Shown here: in pieces, positions 26,130 to 34,997 of the stretch | How the letters are laid out: each line of letters starts with the position of its first letter | How positions within the stretch are numbered: position 1 is the stretch's first letter | Assembly (NCBI GenBank): GCA_021824625.1 | Contig: JAKAKE010000070.1 | Location: forward strand, 1-43,590 | Source of the DNA: Bacteroidota bacterium | Lineage (GTDB): Bacteria; Bacteroidota; Ignavibacteria; Kapaibacteriales; UBA2268 | Reading direction: 5' to 3' | Length of the DNA stretch: 43,590 nucleotides | The notes under the pieces: model-generated | The model's database searches: none | What the model was told of the DNA's origin: nothing | What the model saw: the letters and a program-made list of their open reading frames with translations, nothing else | Translations under genes and position numbers: made by a program

Positions 26130-27341
26130 GTGAGTATTATTGAAAAAATGATTAGATGTTTCTGGTTGCTGCTGCTGATATACATAGGCAGCAACCAGAT
26201 GTTAAAAGCCCAGGACACGGCTCATGTTGTTTTGAAAAATCATTACCCGGTTGATGTTTGTGGAAGTTCGAGTGAAAAAGAATGCACAATATCAATAAGT
26301 ATAGGCGAGGTTAAGCCAGAGGATGATTTTTACGGTTTTAACTTTGAGGCAAGATATAATCGCGAAAAATTCATTTTTAATGAGCCTTTATATATAAATA
26401 CTCTGGCACAGTTCTTTGATAATGATAAAAGGAATGTTGCTTTTTTAGATTCCGGTCTCATAAGAGGTTTTGGAGGTACATATAGTGGTACAAGTGTTTA
26501 CGGTAATATGCCATTAATCGCTTTTAAAGGTAGGTTTATCGGTCAATGCCCCGACACAAGTTATATTAGGTTAGAATGGATAGAATTTACCAGGGAATTT
26601 AAAAAGGTAGTTGATTATTCAAATAAATATGTAATTGTTAATGCAGAAGTGGCGGATAAGCCCGGCAGAAGCATTACGGCAGGATTTGAAAACGATACCG
26701 TGATTTTTGATAAAGCTGACTCGACTGGAGTTGCAGTTGCAAAAATAAATGTTACAAATAATACAAGACTCAATAATATTGAATTTGAACTTGTTACTGA
26801 TGATACTGTAAATTTCAGAATAGAAAAAGAAGATGTTAAGAGCATAACCGAAAAATTGAAGATTGATAGTCTGACAGACATTGAAAACGGATACAGGATT
26901 TATACGACTATTTTTGATGATATTGGCAATGATTCGGTTTTTGAAATAAAAATTAAAGAGTTAAAAAGAAATGGTGAAATTAAGGAGTTAAAACTTACAC
27001 CAATAAAAGTAAACGATTGTACTTGTATAAAAAATTTAATTGAAGATAAGACAAATTTAAAAGGGAATAAAGAAGATACTTTAGGTATTACTGAATTTGA
27101 AAATAAAGCTATAAATGGTTATTATAATGAAATAAAAGATAAATTTATTATAGAAACAGATACAGAAATAAAAGAGATTGTGATATATAATATTTTGGGA
27201 AATTTGATAAAGAAAATAAACATAAGTGTTATAGATAAAAATGCCGAGATAGCGGCAGACGGGTTAACGAGTGGAGTGTACCTGGTTACCGTCAGAAACA
27301 TGAGAGAAGAAATAAATAAGATTGTTATGATAAAAAATTAA
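26130..27341 (+). CDS. T9SS-secreted protein, possibly cohesin-like
   Basis: 403 residues from a GTG at 26130, two bases after the preceding stop, which suggests coupled translation; an ATG at 26148 is an alternative start. The signal peptide is MIRCFWLLLLIYIGSNQMLKA. Residues about 45-170 (ISISIGEVKPEDDFYGFNFE; VAFLDSGLIRGFGG; LIAFKGRFIGQC) follow the pattern of cohesin-type jelly-roll domains, but the match is by eye only. Four or more cysteines suggest disulfides. The C-terminus, from residue ~320 (FIIETDTEIKEIVIYNILGN to INKIVMIKN), is a T9SS sorting domain. The second half of the gene is richer in A+T and lysine than its neighbours. Confidence 0.8.
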   Translation: MSIIEKMIRCFWLLLLIYIGSNQMLKAQDTAHVVLKNHYPVDVCGSSSEKECTISISIGEVKPEDDFYGFNFEARYNREKFIFNEPLYINTLAQFFDNDKRNVAFLDSGLIRGFGGTYSGTSVYGNMPLIAFKGRFIGQCPDTSYIRLEWIEFTREFKKVVDYSNKYVIVNAEVADKPGRSITAGFENDTVIFDKADSTGVAVAKINVTNNTRLNNIEFELVTDDTVNFRIEKEDVKSITEKLKIDSLTDIENGYRIYTTIFDDIGNDSVFEIKIKELKRNGEIKELKLTPIKVNDCTCIKNLIEDKTNLKGNKEDTLGITEFENKAINGYYNEIKDKFIIETDTEIKEIVIYNILGNLIKKINISVIDKNAEIAADGLTSGVYLVTVRNMREEINKIVMIKN

Positions 27342-27374
27342 TTTTTAAGTATTCATTTATATTAGGGGGTACTC

Positions 27375-30300
27375 ATGAAGAAGTATTTATTACAATTACG
27401 AGGCTACCGTATTTTTCTGAGCATGGTATTGCTAGCAGGTATTCTGATAGTAGATGCAGGGAATTTATGGAGCCAACAACCGACAAGGCCAAGAGCGCCG
27501 GTTCTGAGTTTAACCGCATCGAGAAACGATTATAGCAGAGACTGGTATCCTGATGGAAGGATTTGGATACCGGTAGGTGAGACAAGCTTACCGAGGGAAT
27601 TCTTAATGCCGGTCTTTATTGAGAACCAATGGCACACTTACACTGGGCCTGGTTCAAAAGCTTTGTATGTCGCAAAACCCATTTTCAGCTTCGACTTCAA
27701 GATTTTATACGATAGCTTAGCTGTTACACCGATGGGCATTGTGAAACATCATCCATTTCCCGACACAAACGATAACAGGGTACGCAGGGTAGATAATAAA
27801 GGTGATGAGTATTTTTATGAGCCGTATGCAAGCAAGTTCAACATTACCTGGGATGAATTCAAGGCTCCGTATTACCAGATGAATATTGACCCAAATGTTA
27901 CCAGCCAGGTAAAAGGCAGAGGACATGGAATCAGGATTGTCGGTACATCAATAACTCCATTGCCTGAAACCGATACTATTAATGAGCAGTTTGTAGTTCT
28001 GTTTTATATTAGATTCAGAATTAATCAGTTCATTAATTCATTCTCGAAAGAAGTCGGTTATACACCGATTTATATATCGAGCAGGTATCCCGATAATAAT
28101 GGGAATATGCAGGCAGACTCAATTAAATTTAATGATTGGGCTATAAATATTGATGCACCATTCAAGGAGTACAGGAACTATGCCGAGTATCCTTATGTTG
28201 CACTCGATTATCCGGACCCGGGCGATGCTAATGTGCTGGGGGGCATGGATAATAGCATTTTGTCAAACTGGGTTACAGAAGCTATATTACCCGGAATGAT
28301 ATATTTAAGAATGTTCGATAATTTACCTGAATTTGGATACAGGCTCGAAAGAGGCGTGGGTTCATCTCCGGCAATTGTTCCCCTTCTCAATGAATATTGG
28401 GTTATGCAAGACCCGATTACCGTTGATTCAGGAAAAGTTGTAAGGGATGCCAACGGAAATCAAATTGGTGTTGGTTCACGTCAGTTTGAACTACTGAATA
28501 CGGTGGAAATGACGAGAATGAACGATATTTACCTCGAATCAGACCAGCCATGGCTTTTAATAAGGATACATTCGGCAAGAGGTAAATACACACCCAACAA
28601 AGACAGTACAAAAGCTTATGTAAAATGGTTAGATGAAATTCTGGGATGCGCAAGCCCGTCTGACTGCTGGCTTGACCAAATGCTTATTACGACTACCAAA
28701 GACCCGGATGTGTTTGTAGAATTAAAATGCGACCCGGATAGAATCGAAGATTCACCATACGGAAATTATGGAGGCGAGAAAGCCGGAGTTTATGAAGGCC
28801 ACATTACGATTTCATCATCGGATGCAGAATTAAGCCCTGTAAGGTTGAAAATAACATTTATTAACTTCAGGGACGCCTTTGAGCCGCCTCTTTACGAAGA
28901 AAACGGATTATATAATGACCCGCATGCAGGTATTACCCTGGATATTAAACAACACAACCAAGCTGACCCGAGAAGGACGAGGATTGTGTTTGGTACAGGA
29001 CACCGTGCATCCAATGCTGTTGATTCGGTGTTCGGCGAAAAAGAAGCAACTCACACTCTTGGAAATTACAGCAGTGGTTCCGGATTGTTTGAAGCACGCT
29101 GGTTTTTGCCGGATGCAACTGAAAGTCAGTTATTTGCTCCCGAAGGATTTGGGGATTTCTTCCCGAATGATGAAGTGCAGCAGACAGGTGTAATCAGGAC
29201 GAATTTAACGACAACACCGACAACTTATGATACAATTCCGAATACAGGCTCGAGGGATATCAGGAATATCCGTGATACATCGGAATCAATTACTTACTTC
29301 TGCAAATATATAAATCAATATCCGATAACAATCGAATGGGATACACAGGATTTTCCGGAAGATGCTGTTCTCTTCCTGTCAGATACAGCTAATGGTGCAT
29401 TAGCAAGATTCCCAACAGTAAATATGCGTGAAGCTACTTACCTTGGCGGAACAAGATACTCATACTATATTGATGACCCGGCTGTATCTACTTTCAAAAT
29501 TGAATATACATTGCCAAAAATAATCGAGTATGTTGACCCTTATGGAAATGCGATTATCAAGAAGGGCTGGAACCTGCTTTCATTGCCGGTAAGGCCAAGA
29601 AATGCGAAATGGTATGTATTCTATCCAAATGCAATGAATATTCCTTATTTATTTTATCCCCAGGGAGGATATCAGCCTAGGGAAGACTTAGCACCAGGTT
29701 TTGGTTATTTCATTAAATACAGTGATAAAATTGATAAGACATTCCGCGGTGTGGTAATGAAGAGAATTACAGCCGATGGATTTGATGATGCATTTGCGGA
29801 TAAAATTCCTATTTATCCCGGATGGAACACCATTGGCGCTTTATCATATCCTATGAATGTCAGAAATATTGATTTTGACCAGCATACAGAATATCCCGGT
29901 GAGGTTCCCGATAAAATCTTTGTCCGCAAATTTGGTATTTGGGCATTCGACACCGACCGTGGGTATTATGAAGTATCAATTATGGAACCCGGCTTAGGTT
30001 ACTTTATGAAGTCGGATAAGCATGGATACCTGAAGTTAGTCAGCAGTAATGCTAAGGATATTGTTGACGAAAGCAACGGTAAGGCTGACCTTCTTTCGAG
30101 GAGTGTAAGAATCGAGTTGCGCGACAATTCAAGGCATGAAGGCAAACTTTATCTGACTTCAGACAAAGATGCAGATATAAGCCCTTATGAGCTTCCACCT
30201 ACACCACCGGCAGAGATGTTTGATGTGAGGTATGATAATAACATGTATGTAAATAACATGAGCGAGTCGGTGATTACACTGCAGGGTATAACTTATCCAC

Positions 30301-30719
30301 TATCAATCAACATGGATTATGCCGATGCGAACTATACTTTTTATGATGCAGTATCGAACCAGGAATTAGGTAGTATCCGTAAAGGCGATGACGGCAACGT
30401 CGAAGTGTTCGGAACAAGAGGCAATGCAATAAAGGTTCTCAGAAGCGACAACCTGGCAGGCAATTACAGCCTGACAAGCACACCGAATCCTGTAGTAGGT
30501 AATTCAATCATTACATACGTAGTCGGAGATAAGGAACTTGTTAACGTCAAATTGTATGATGCTATCGGAAATGAAGTGATGACACTTGTGAGCAACCAGG
30601 TGAAATCAGGCGAACAAACAGTGTCGTTTGATTCTTCGAGACTGACACAGGGAAGATACATCTGCAAGATGACGGCAGGAAGCCATACTGAAGTGATGTC
30701 AATAACCGTTGTTAAGTAA
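27375..30719 (+). CDS. Large T9SS-secreted protein
   Basis: 1114 residues with GGGGGT before the ATG and a signal peptide ending near LWS-QQ (about 33). The N-terminal ~220 residues (EFLMPVFIENQW, FSFDFKILYDSLAV) are beta-rich and may be a cohesin-like sandwich. Residues about 720-880 contain two related segments with a GWNLLSLP/GWNTIGAL start and a PGFGYFIKY/PGLGYFMKS end, a duplicated module common in secreted proteins of this group. The last ~85 residues (STPNPVVGNSIITYVVGDKE to EVMSITVVK) are a T9SS sorting domain. No enzymatic motif is evident. It is the last gene of the cargo operon, followed by a strong terminator. Confidence 0.87.
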   Translation: MKKYLLQLRGYRIFLSMVLLAGILIVDAGNLWSQQPTRPRAPVLSLTASRNDYSRDWYPDGRIWIPVGETSLPREFLMPVFIENQWHTYTGPGSKALYVAKPIFSFDFKILYDSLAVTPMGIVKHHPFPDTNDNRVRRVDNKGDEYFYEPYASKFNITWDEFKAPYYQMNIDPNVTSQVKGRGHGIRIVGTSITPLPETDTINEQFVVLFYIRFRINQFINSFSKEVGYTPIYISSRYPDNNGNMQADSIKFNDWAINIDAPFKEYRNYAEYPYVALDYPDPGDANVLGGMDNSILSNWVTEAILPGMIYLRMFDNLPEFGYRLERGVGSSPAIVPLLNEYWVMQDPITVDSGKVVRDANGNQIGVGSRQFELLNTVEMTRMNDIYLESDQPWLLIRIHSARGKYTPNKDSTKAYVKWLDEILGCASPSDCWLDQMLITTTKDPDVFVELKCDPDRIEDSPYGNYGGEKAGVYEGHITISSSDAELSPVRLKITFINFRDAFEPPLYEENGLYNDPHAGITLDIKQHNQADPRRTRIVFGTGHRASNAVDSVFGEKEATHTLGNYSSGSGLFEARWFLPDATESQLFAPEGFGDFFPNDEVQQTGVIRTNLTTTPTTYDTIPNTGSRDIRNIRDTSESITYFCKYINQYPITIEWDTQDFPEDAVLFLSDTANGALARFPTVNMREATYLGGTRYSYYIDDPAVSTFKIEYTLPKIIEYVDPYGNAIIKKGWNLLSLPVRPRNAKWYVFYPNAMNIPYLFYPQGGYQPREDLAPGFGYFIKYSDKIDKTFRGVVMKRITADGFDDAFADKIPIYPGWNTIGALSYPMNVRNIDFDQHTEYPGEVPDKIFVRKFGIWAFDTDRGYYEVSIMEPGLGYFMKSDKHGYLKLVSSNAKDIVDESNGKADLLSRSVRIELRDNSRHEGKLYLTSDKDADISPYELPPTPPAEMFDVRYDNNMYVNNMSESVITLQGITYPLSINMDYADANYTFYDAVSNQELGSIRKGDDGNVEVFGTRGNAIKVLRSDNLAGNYSLTSTPNPVVGNSIITYVVGDKELVNVKLYDAIGNEVMTLVSNQVKSGEQTVSFDSSRLTQGRYICKMTAGSHTEVMSITVVK

Positions 30720-30752
30720 TAGAAATTAGTTAATAACAGATTATAGTATTAT

Positions 30753-30793
30753 CAAATGGGCGGCATATATTATGTTGCCCATTTGTTTTTTTT
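30753..30793 (+). terminator. Rho-independent terminator of the T9SS cargo operon
   Basis: CAAATGGGC (30753-30761) pairs with GCCCATTTG (30777-30785), followed by eight T. It lies 34 bp after the stop of the 1114-residue protein and marks the 3' end of the operon. Confidence 0.92.
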
Positions 30794-30877
30794 GCCGATA
30801 ACAACTATTTGTAAAATAAAAATAATGTTAAGACATCTTTAATTATAATTATTTTTAAATTCTAATAAGAAATCATA

Positions 30878-31660
30878 ATGATAAAAAGATTACTAATTGT
30901 AACAATTCTAATTCTGAATACCCTAACGGTTTTCTCTTATACGCATTTGGAAGTTCCCATAGAATTAATGGATGAATTCGATTCGAATTACACGCTGGTA
31001 TTTGGAGTAGATGAATCGGCAACCAATACATGGGATTCATTATTGGGAGAATTCAATGCTCCGAGATGGCCGCCATACGATTCTTTTCATGCTGCATTTG
31101 AAATATTCGATTCTGTAAGGTTGCAGGAATTGGTATGGTCTTACAAAGATTTCAGGCCAATTATTGATTCACAACACTTTTATGTTCAATATTCAATCAA
31201 TGTGGTAAGAGGCGATGGAAAACTACTGATTTTTAATTGGGGTAAAATGCCAGAGTTTATTGATTCTGCAAAAATAACAGACAGGGAAGAGGACCTCGAC
31301 TTAGAAGATTTTAGCTTGACCGGAACTAAGAAAAGTGATACAGTCAGAAACACGTCTCATAATGATTTTTATGTGAAGGTGTGGTATAATAATGAACCGA
31401 AAATTGTTTATGAGAATGACAATGATAATTCGGAAATTTTTGTTTATCCGAATCCTGCATTTGGAGATAATATATTTATTGAAGCAAAGTCCCCGGGATT
31501 TTCATATAAAATATTTACTGAAACGGGAATTGAATTAGTTGCCGGTAAATCGGAATTTGACAGGACTGAATTAAAAATTGCAGACTTGACAAAAGGAATA
31601 TATTTTGTTGTGTTAAATACTGCCGGCGGAAATTATGTTAAGAAATTAGTAAGATTGTAA
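30878..31660 (+). CDS. Small T9SS-secreted protein of unknown function
   Basis: 260 residues with a signal peptide (MIKRLLIVTILILNTLTVFS). Residues 20-175 are rich in aromatic and acidic residues (WDSLLGEFNAPRWPPYDSFH; LEDFSLTGTKKSD) and match no family I recognise. Residues about 188-260, from IFVYPNPAFGDNIFIEA to NYVKKLVRL, are a short type-A T9SS sorting domain rather than the longer FlgD-like form seen in the giant neighbours. It is separated from the upstream operon by the terminator at 30753 and is followed 32 bp later by the GT2 gene. Confidence 0.82.
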   Translation: MIKRLLIVTILILNTLTVFSYTHLEVPIELMDEFDSNYTLVFGVDESATNTWDSLLGEFNAPRWPPYDSFHAAFEIFDSVRLQELVWSYKDFRPIIDSQHFYVQYSINVVRGDGKLLIFNWGKMPEFIDSAKITDREEDLDLEDFSLTGTKKSDTVRNTSHNDFYVKVWYNNEPKIVYENDNDNSEIFVYPNPAFGDNIFIEAKSPGFSYKIFTETGIELVAGKSEFDRTELKIADLTKGIYFVVLNTAGGNYVKKLVRL

Positions 31661-31692
31661 ACTCAGTTTTTTTTATTAATATTGAAGATAAT

Positions 31693-32727
31693 ATGGCTCA
31701 AGAGCTTGTTAATGCAGAAGGACAAAATAAGGAACAAAATAATAGAAATATCAGGTATGCCAGAAAGCCGCATCAGGTAAATCAGGCAAGAAGAGATTCT
31801 CCATTCATATCGGTTGTAATTCCATTGTTTAATGAAGAGGAATCATTGCCAGAACTTGCCTTACAGCTTGAAAATGAGCTGAAAAAAGCATCCCATAACA
31901 GGTATGAGGTTATTTTTGTAGATGATGGTTCAACCGATGATTCATATTCAGTTATAAGAAGCATAAATCAAAGGAACAGGCGTTTCAAGGCAATACGATT
32001 TAGGCGGAATTACGGTAAGTCAGCCGCATTATCGGCGGGTTTTAATACAGCACAGGGAATGATTGTAATAACCATGGACGCTGATTTGCAGGATGACCCT
32101 GCAGAGATTCCAAACCTTGTAAAAAAAATTAAAGAAGGATATGACCTTGTTGCCGGATGGAAGAGAAAAAGGCATGACCCGATAACGAAAACCATACCTT
32201 CAAGGTTCTTTAATTTTATTACATCAGTCACAAGCGGAATAAAGCTGCATGATTTTAATTGCGGTTTAAAGGCATATAAAAGGGTTGTAGTGAGGAATCT
32301 ACAGGTATATGGCGAGATGCACAGGTATCTTCCTGCATTGGCTCACTGGCAGGGCTTCAGAGTGACAGAGATTCCCGTAACACATCATGCAAGGCGCTAC
32401 GGCAAAACAAAATTCGGCATGACAAGGTTCATTAAAGGTTTTCTTGATTTATTGACTGTGCTTTTTACGACAAGGTATTTCAAAAGGCCACTCCATTTCT
32501 TCGGAACAATAGGAACGCTATTTACTTTGTCAGGGTTTGGAATTGATTTGTGGCTGACAATAGAGTGGTTTATGAAAAAGACAGCATTAAGCAACAGGCC
32601 GCTTGCTTTGCTGGGTATAGCCCTGATTATAGTTGGAGTCCAGTTGGTTTCGATGGGATTGTTGGGTGAGATGATAACAAAAAATTCACTTGAAAAGGCA
32701 AATTATCAAATATCAGAACGTTTATAA
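31693..32727 (+). CDS. GT2-family membrane glycosyltransferase (DPM1/GtrB-like)
   Basis: 344 residues. After a basic N-terminal extension of about 35 residues comes a GT2 catalytic domain: ISVVIPLFNEEESLPEL, VDDGSTDDS (nucleotide binding), MDADLQDDP (DxD-type metal site) and the HARRYGKTKFG acceptor loop. Two C-terminal membrane segments (about 268-290 and 305-330) match the polyprenyl-phosphate-glucose/mannose synthase type (GtrB, DPM1 with C-terminal helices). The enzyme probably transfers a sugar to undecaprenyl phosphate for envelope glycan or protein glycosylation. It starts a group with an outer-membrane protein and a GT9 enzyme. Confidence 0.92.
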   Translation: MAQELVNAEGQNKEQNNRNIRYARKPHQVNQARRDSPFISVVIPLFNEEESLPELALQLENELKKASHNRYEVIFVDDGSTDDSYSVIRSINQRNRRFKAIRFRRNYGKSAALSAGFNTAQGMIVITMDADLQDDPAEIPNLVKKIKEGYDLVAGWKRKRHDPITKTIPSRFFNFITSVTSGIKLHDFNCGLKAYKRVVVRNLQVYGEMHRYLPALAHWQGFRVTEIPVTHHARRYGKTKFGMTRFIKGFLDLLTVLFTTRYFKRPLHFFGTIGTLFTLSGFGIDLWLTIEWFMKKTALSNRPLALLGIALIIVGVQLVSMGLLGEMITKNSLEKANYQISERL

Positions 32728-32743
32728 ATTTGGGATGTTTTAA

Positions 32744-33517
32744 ATGAGGCATGTTGGAATACGAATTTACAGGAAAGCAATTATTGTCATATTATTATTG
32801 ATAACACTGACAGGAAGTTTGTTGGCACAGTTTAGTAAGGGTTTTTCTTTAGGATGGGGAATGAAAACAACTGAGCTGATAGGAAGTAACCCTGCATCTA
32901 AGCCGTTTTCTGAACCGGATCCAAATAAACCTCCTTTGTTTGGAGGGGGTTTTGATGGGCCACAGCCCGGAATGGAACTATTATTTGAGTTTCCGGTCGG
33001 AGAGAATAATAATTTTACAATACCGTTAGGAATTGATTATACGTTTTTTCAGGGCCTGCAAAGGATACCCCTGACTTATTTTGTGTTGCAGGACCTTGAT
33101 AACAGAATAGATATTTCTTCCATATCTCTCGGTTTGAATTATGCAATTAAGAAGTATGATATAGCCAATGCAAAATTTTATGTAGGGTTAGAAGCAAAAA
33201 CATCCTTTGTCGGAAAAAATGTTTTTACGATTGTAACAAATTATCGTAATCTGGATTCGATTGAAATATTGGAATCGTCATTGAAGGAATCCTGTGTCAG
33301 GCTGGGTGGTTCACTTAAATTAGGCTTGGAAGGGGAGATAGCTCAGAACTGGTATGTGAATATTCATGGGACATTAGGCATATTAAATTTGGTTGGCAGA
33401 AATGATTCAAGAGGCGAATTGCTGACACCATATAGAAAAACTTCTTTTTCTTTTGAAAATCAAGAATCGTTGGTTTTTACAATTCAATACTCTTTTTTAA
33501 TCCAATACAGATTGTAG
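32744..33517 (+). CDS. Predicted outer-membrane beta-barrel protein
   Basis: 257 residues with a signal peptide (MRHVGIRIYRKAIIVILLLI, cleavage near LLA-QF). The mature part shows alternating hydrophobic/polar strands and ends in an aromatic-rich strand (TIQYSFLIQYRL), as in outer-membrane barrels of the OmpA/PorT-like size class. There is no family-specific motif that I recognise. It sits 16 bp after the GT2 gene and 4 bp before the GT9 gene, so it is probably co-transcribed with glycan-modifying enzymes. Confidence 0.65.
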   Translation: MRHVGIRIYRKAIIVILLLITLTGSLLAQFSKGFSLGWGMKTTELIGSNPASKPFSEPDPNKPPLFGGGFDGPQPGMELLFEFPVGENNNFTIPLGIDYTFFQGLQRIPLTYFVLQDLDNRIDISSISLGLNYAIKKYDIANAKFYVGLEAKTSFVGKNVFTIVTNYRNLDSIEILESSLKESCVRLGGSLKLGLEGEIAQNWYVNIHGTLGILNLVGRNDSRGELLTPYRKTSFSFENQESLVFTIQYSFLIQYRL

Positions 33518-33521
33518 TTTA

Positions 33522-34595
33522 ATGAAAGAAAGTGATATTGTTTATTATCCGGATTGCAGGCATTTTCGAGGCGATATTCCCTGTAAACCGCATAAGGAAT
33601 CAGGTGTTCACTGTGATGTATGTCCGCATTATGATGCTGTGAAGGGTAAAATATTAATTATCAAACTCGGAGCAATAGGGGATGTCATAAGGACAACACC
33701 GCTTTTAACAAGAATCAGGAAGGAATATCCCGATTATGCAGTTTGGTGGCTGACTTACAGTCCGGGGATTCTACCTCAAAATGAGATTGATAATATTTTA
33801 AATTTGAGCTCCGAATCTATCTTAATATTAAGTGCAACAGAATTCAGCATAGTAATAAATTTAGATAAAGACCTCCATGCTTGTGCATTAACAAAGAATT
33901 TATCCTCAAAAGAAAAGTTTGGTTTTACATTATCAGATGGTAAACCCGCACCAATAAATGCTAATGCAGAACATAAATTTCTTACGGGAATTTTCGATGA
34001 TGTCAATAAAAATAACACAAAGTCATATCTCGATGAAATTTTTGAAATATGCGGTTGGGAGTTCAATGGCGAGGAATACCTGATTGATAAGAGCGGCGAT
34101 TACAAATGGCAAATTAATTCAATCGGAAAAAAAATTATCGGATTGAATACCGGATGTGGCAGCAGATGGACAACAAGGCTCTGGAAGGAAGAATATTGGA
34201 TATCGCTCATCAATCTTCTTCAGGAGAAAGGATATTGCCCTTTATTACTTGGAGGAGAGCAGGAACATGAAAAAAACTTAAGACTTTCAACAGTTACTAA
34301 AGCAATATATTTAGGCAATTTTCCACTTCAACAATTCATATCTTTAGTTGACCAATGCGATATTGTGATTACAGCTGTAACTATGGTTCTTCATATTGCC
34401 ATAGCACTGAAGAAAAAAATTATTCTATTCAATAACATTTTCAATACGAATGAATTTGAACTTTATGGCAGAGGAGTTATAATACAACCGGATAAGCCCT
34501 GTACCTGTTTTTTCAGCCCTGCATGTAAAAATACAGAATATTTTTGTATGGATTATTTAATACCTGATAAGGTAATGGAGATGGTTGAAAAATGA
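33522..34595 (+). CDS. GT9-family glycosyltransferase (heptosyltransferase-like) with Cys clusters
   Basis: 357 residues. KILIIKLGAIGDVIRTTPLL (about 43-62) is the classic N-terminal signature of heptosyltransferases of family GT9, and GLNTGCGSRWTTRLWKEEYW plus PLLLGGEQEHE form the donor-binding C-terminal half. It presumably adds a sugar to a lipid-linked glycan or LPS-like core in the cytoplasm. Before the Rossmann domain is an unusual Cys motif: Cys12, Cys21, Cys31 and Cys34 with His14, His24 and His30, a plausible zinc site. A second cluster lies near the end (CTCFFSPACKNTEYFC). The stop codon overlaps an ATG (ATGA) of a 21-codon frame. Confidence 0.9.
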   Translation: MKESDIVYYPDCRHFRGDIPCKPHKESGVHCDVCPHYDAVKGKILIIKLGAIGDVIRTTPLLTRIRKEYPDYAVWWLTYSPGILPQNEIDNILNLSSESILILSATEFSIVINLDKDLHACALTKNLSSKEKFGFTLSDGKPAPINANAEHKFLTGIFDDVNKNNTKSYLDEIFEICGWEFNGEEYLIDKSGDYKWQINSIGKKIIGLNTGCGSRWTTRLWKEEYWISLINLLQEKGYCPLLLGGEQEHEKNLRLSTVTKAIYLGNFPLQQFISLVDQCDIVITAVTMVLHIAIALKKKIILFNNIFNTNEFELYGRGVIIQPDKPCTCFFSPACKNTEYFCMDYLIPDKVMEMVEK

Positions 34596-34657
34596 ATAAG
34601 GTAAATTATTATAATTTTCTTTGTATAATATTATCTTTTTCAATTATTGAAAAATAA
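34592..34657 (+). pseudogene. 21-codon open frame overlapping the GT9 stop (possible gene remnant)
   Basis: An ATGA overlap with the GT9 stop starts a short hydrophobic frame of 21 codons ending at TAA 34655-34657. ATGA coupling is typical of a following operon gene. The 127-bp repeat begins 36 bp later, so this may be the 5' stub of a gene lost or interrupted there. It may equally be chance. Confidence 0.25.
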
Positions 34658-34997
34658 CCTTCGAATTTCAAATTTCTATTTATTATCAAATCTATTATAT
34701 AAGGCCTAATTGAAAATCTGTCATAATGAGCGGAGTCGAAGTATGACAACCTTGTTCTAATCAGTCTTCGACTAAGCTCAGACTGACATAATGTGTGATT
34801 TACAATTAGACTCAATATAATTTCGCCAATTCATATTTTTTTTTATATTTTTATTTTTGTCGTTAAAATTGTTAAATTTAATTCTAAGGTTTAATCTAAA
34901 TAATATATCAAATTAACATATAATTAACTCATAATTTTAATAATTTATAATTATTTTCTATCAATCTTTTTTACGAAAATTTATGATATAGTTTGTT
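34596..34997. other. AT-rich intergenic region with repeat element copy 2
   Basis: Apart from the 21-codon frame and the 127-bp element at 34694-34820, this region is very AT-rich and shows no gene, terminator or clear promoter. The open frame at 34609-34815 on the minus strand comes from the repeat. Confidence 0.5.
34694..34820 (-). repeat. 127-bp dispersed palindromic element, copy 2 (inverted)
   Basis: Reverse complement of 832-958 with about three substitutions (for example GAGCTTAG in place of GAGCGTAG in the first loop). Both hairpin stems are unchanged. The match begins and ends at the same points in the two copies (ttatattgag ... ttatataat), which gives sharp boundaries. Confidence 0.9.
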
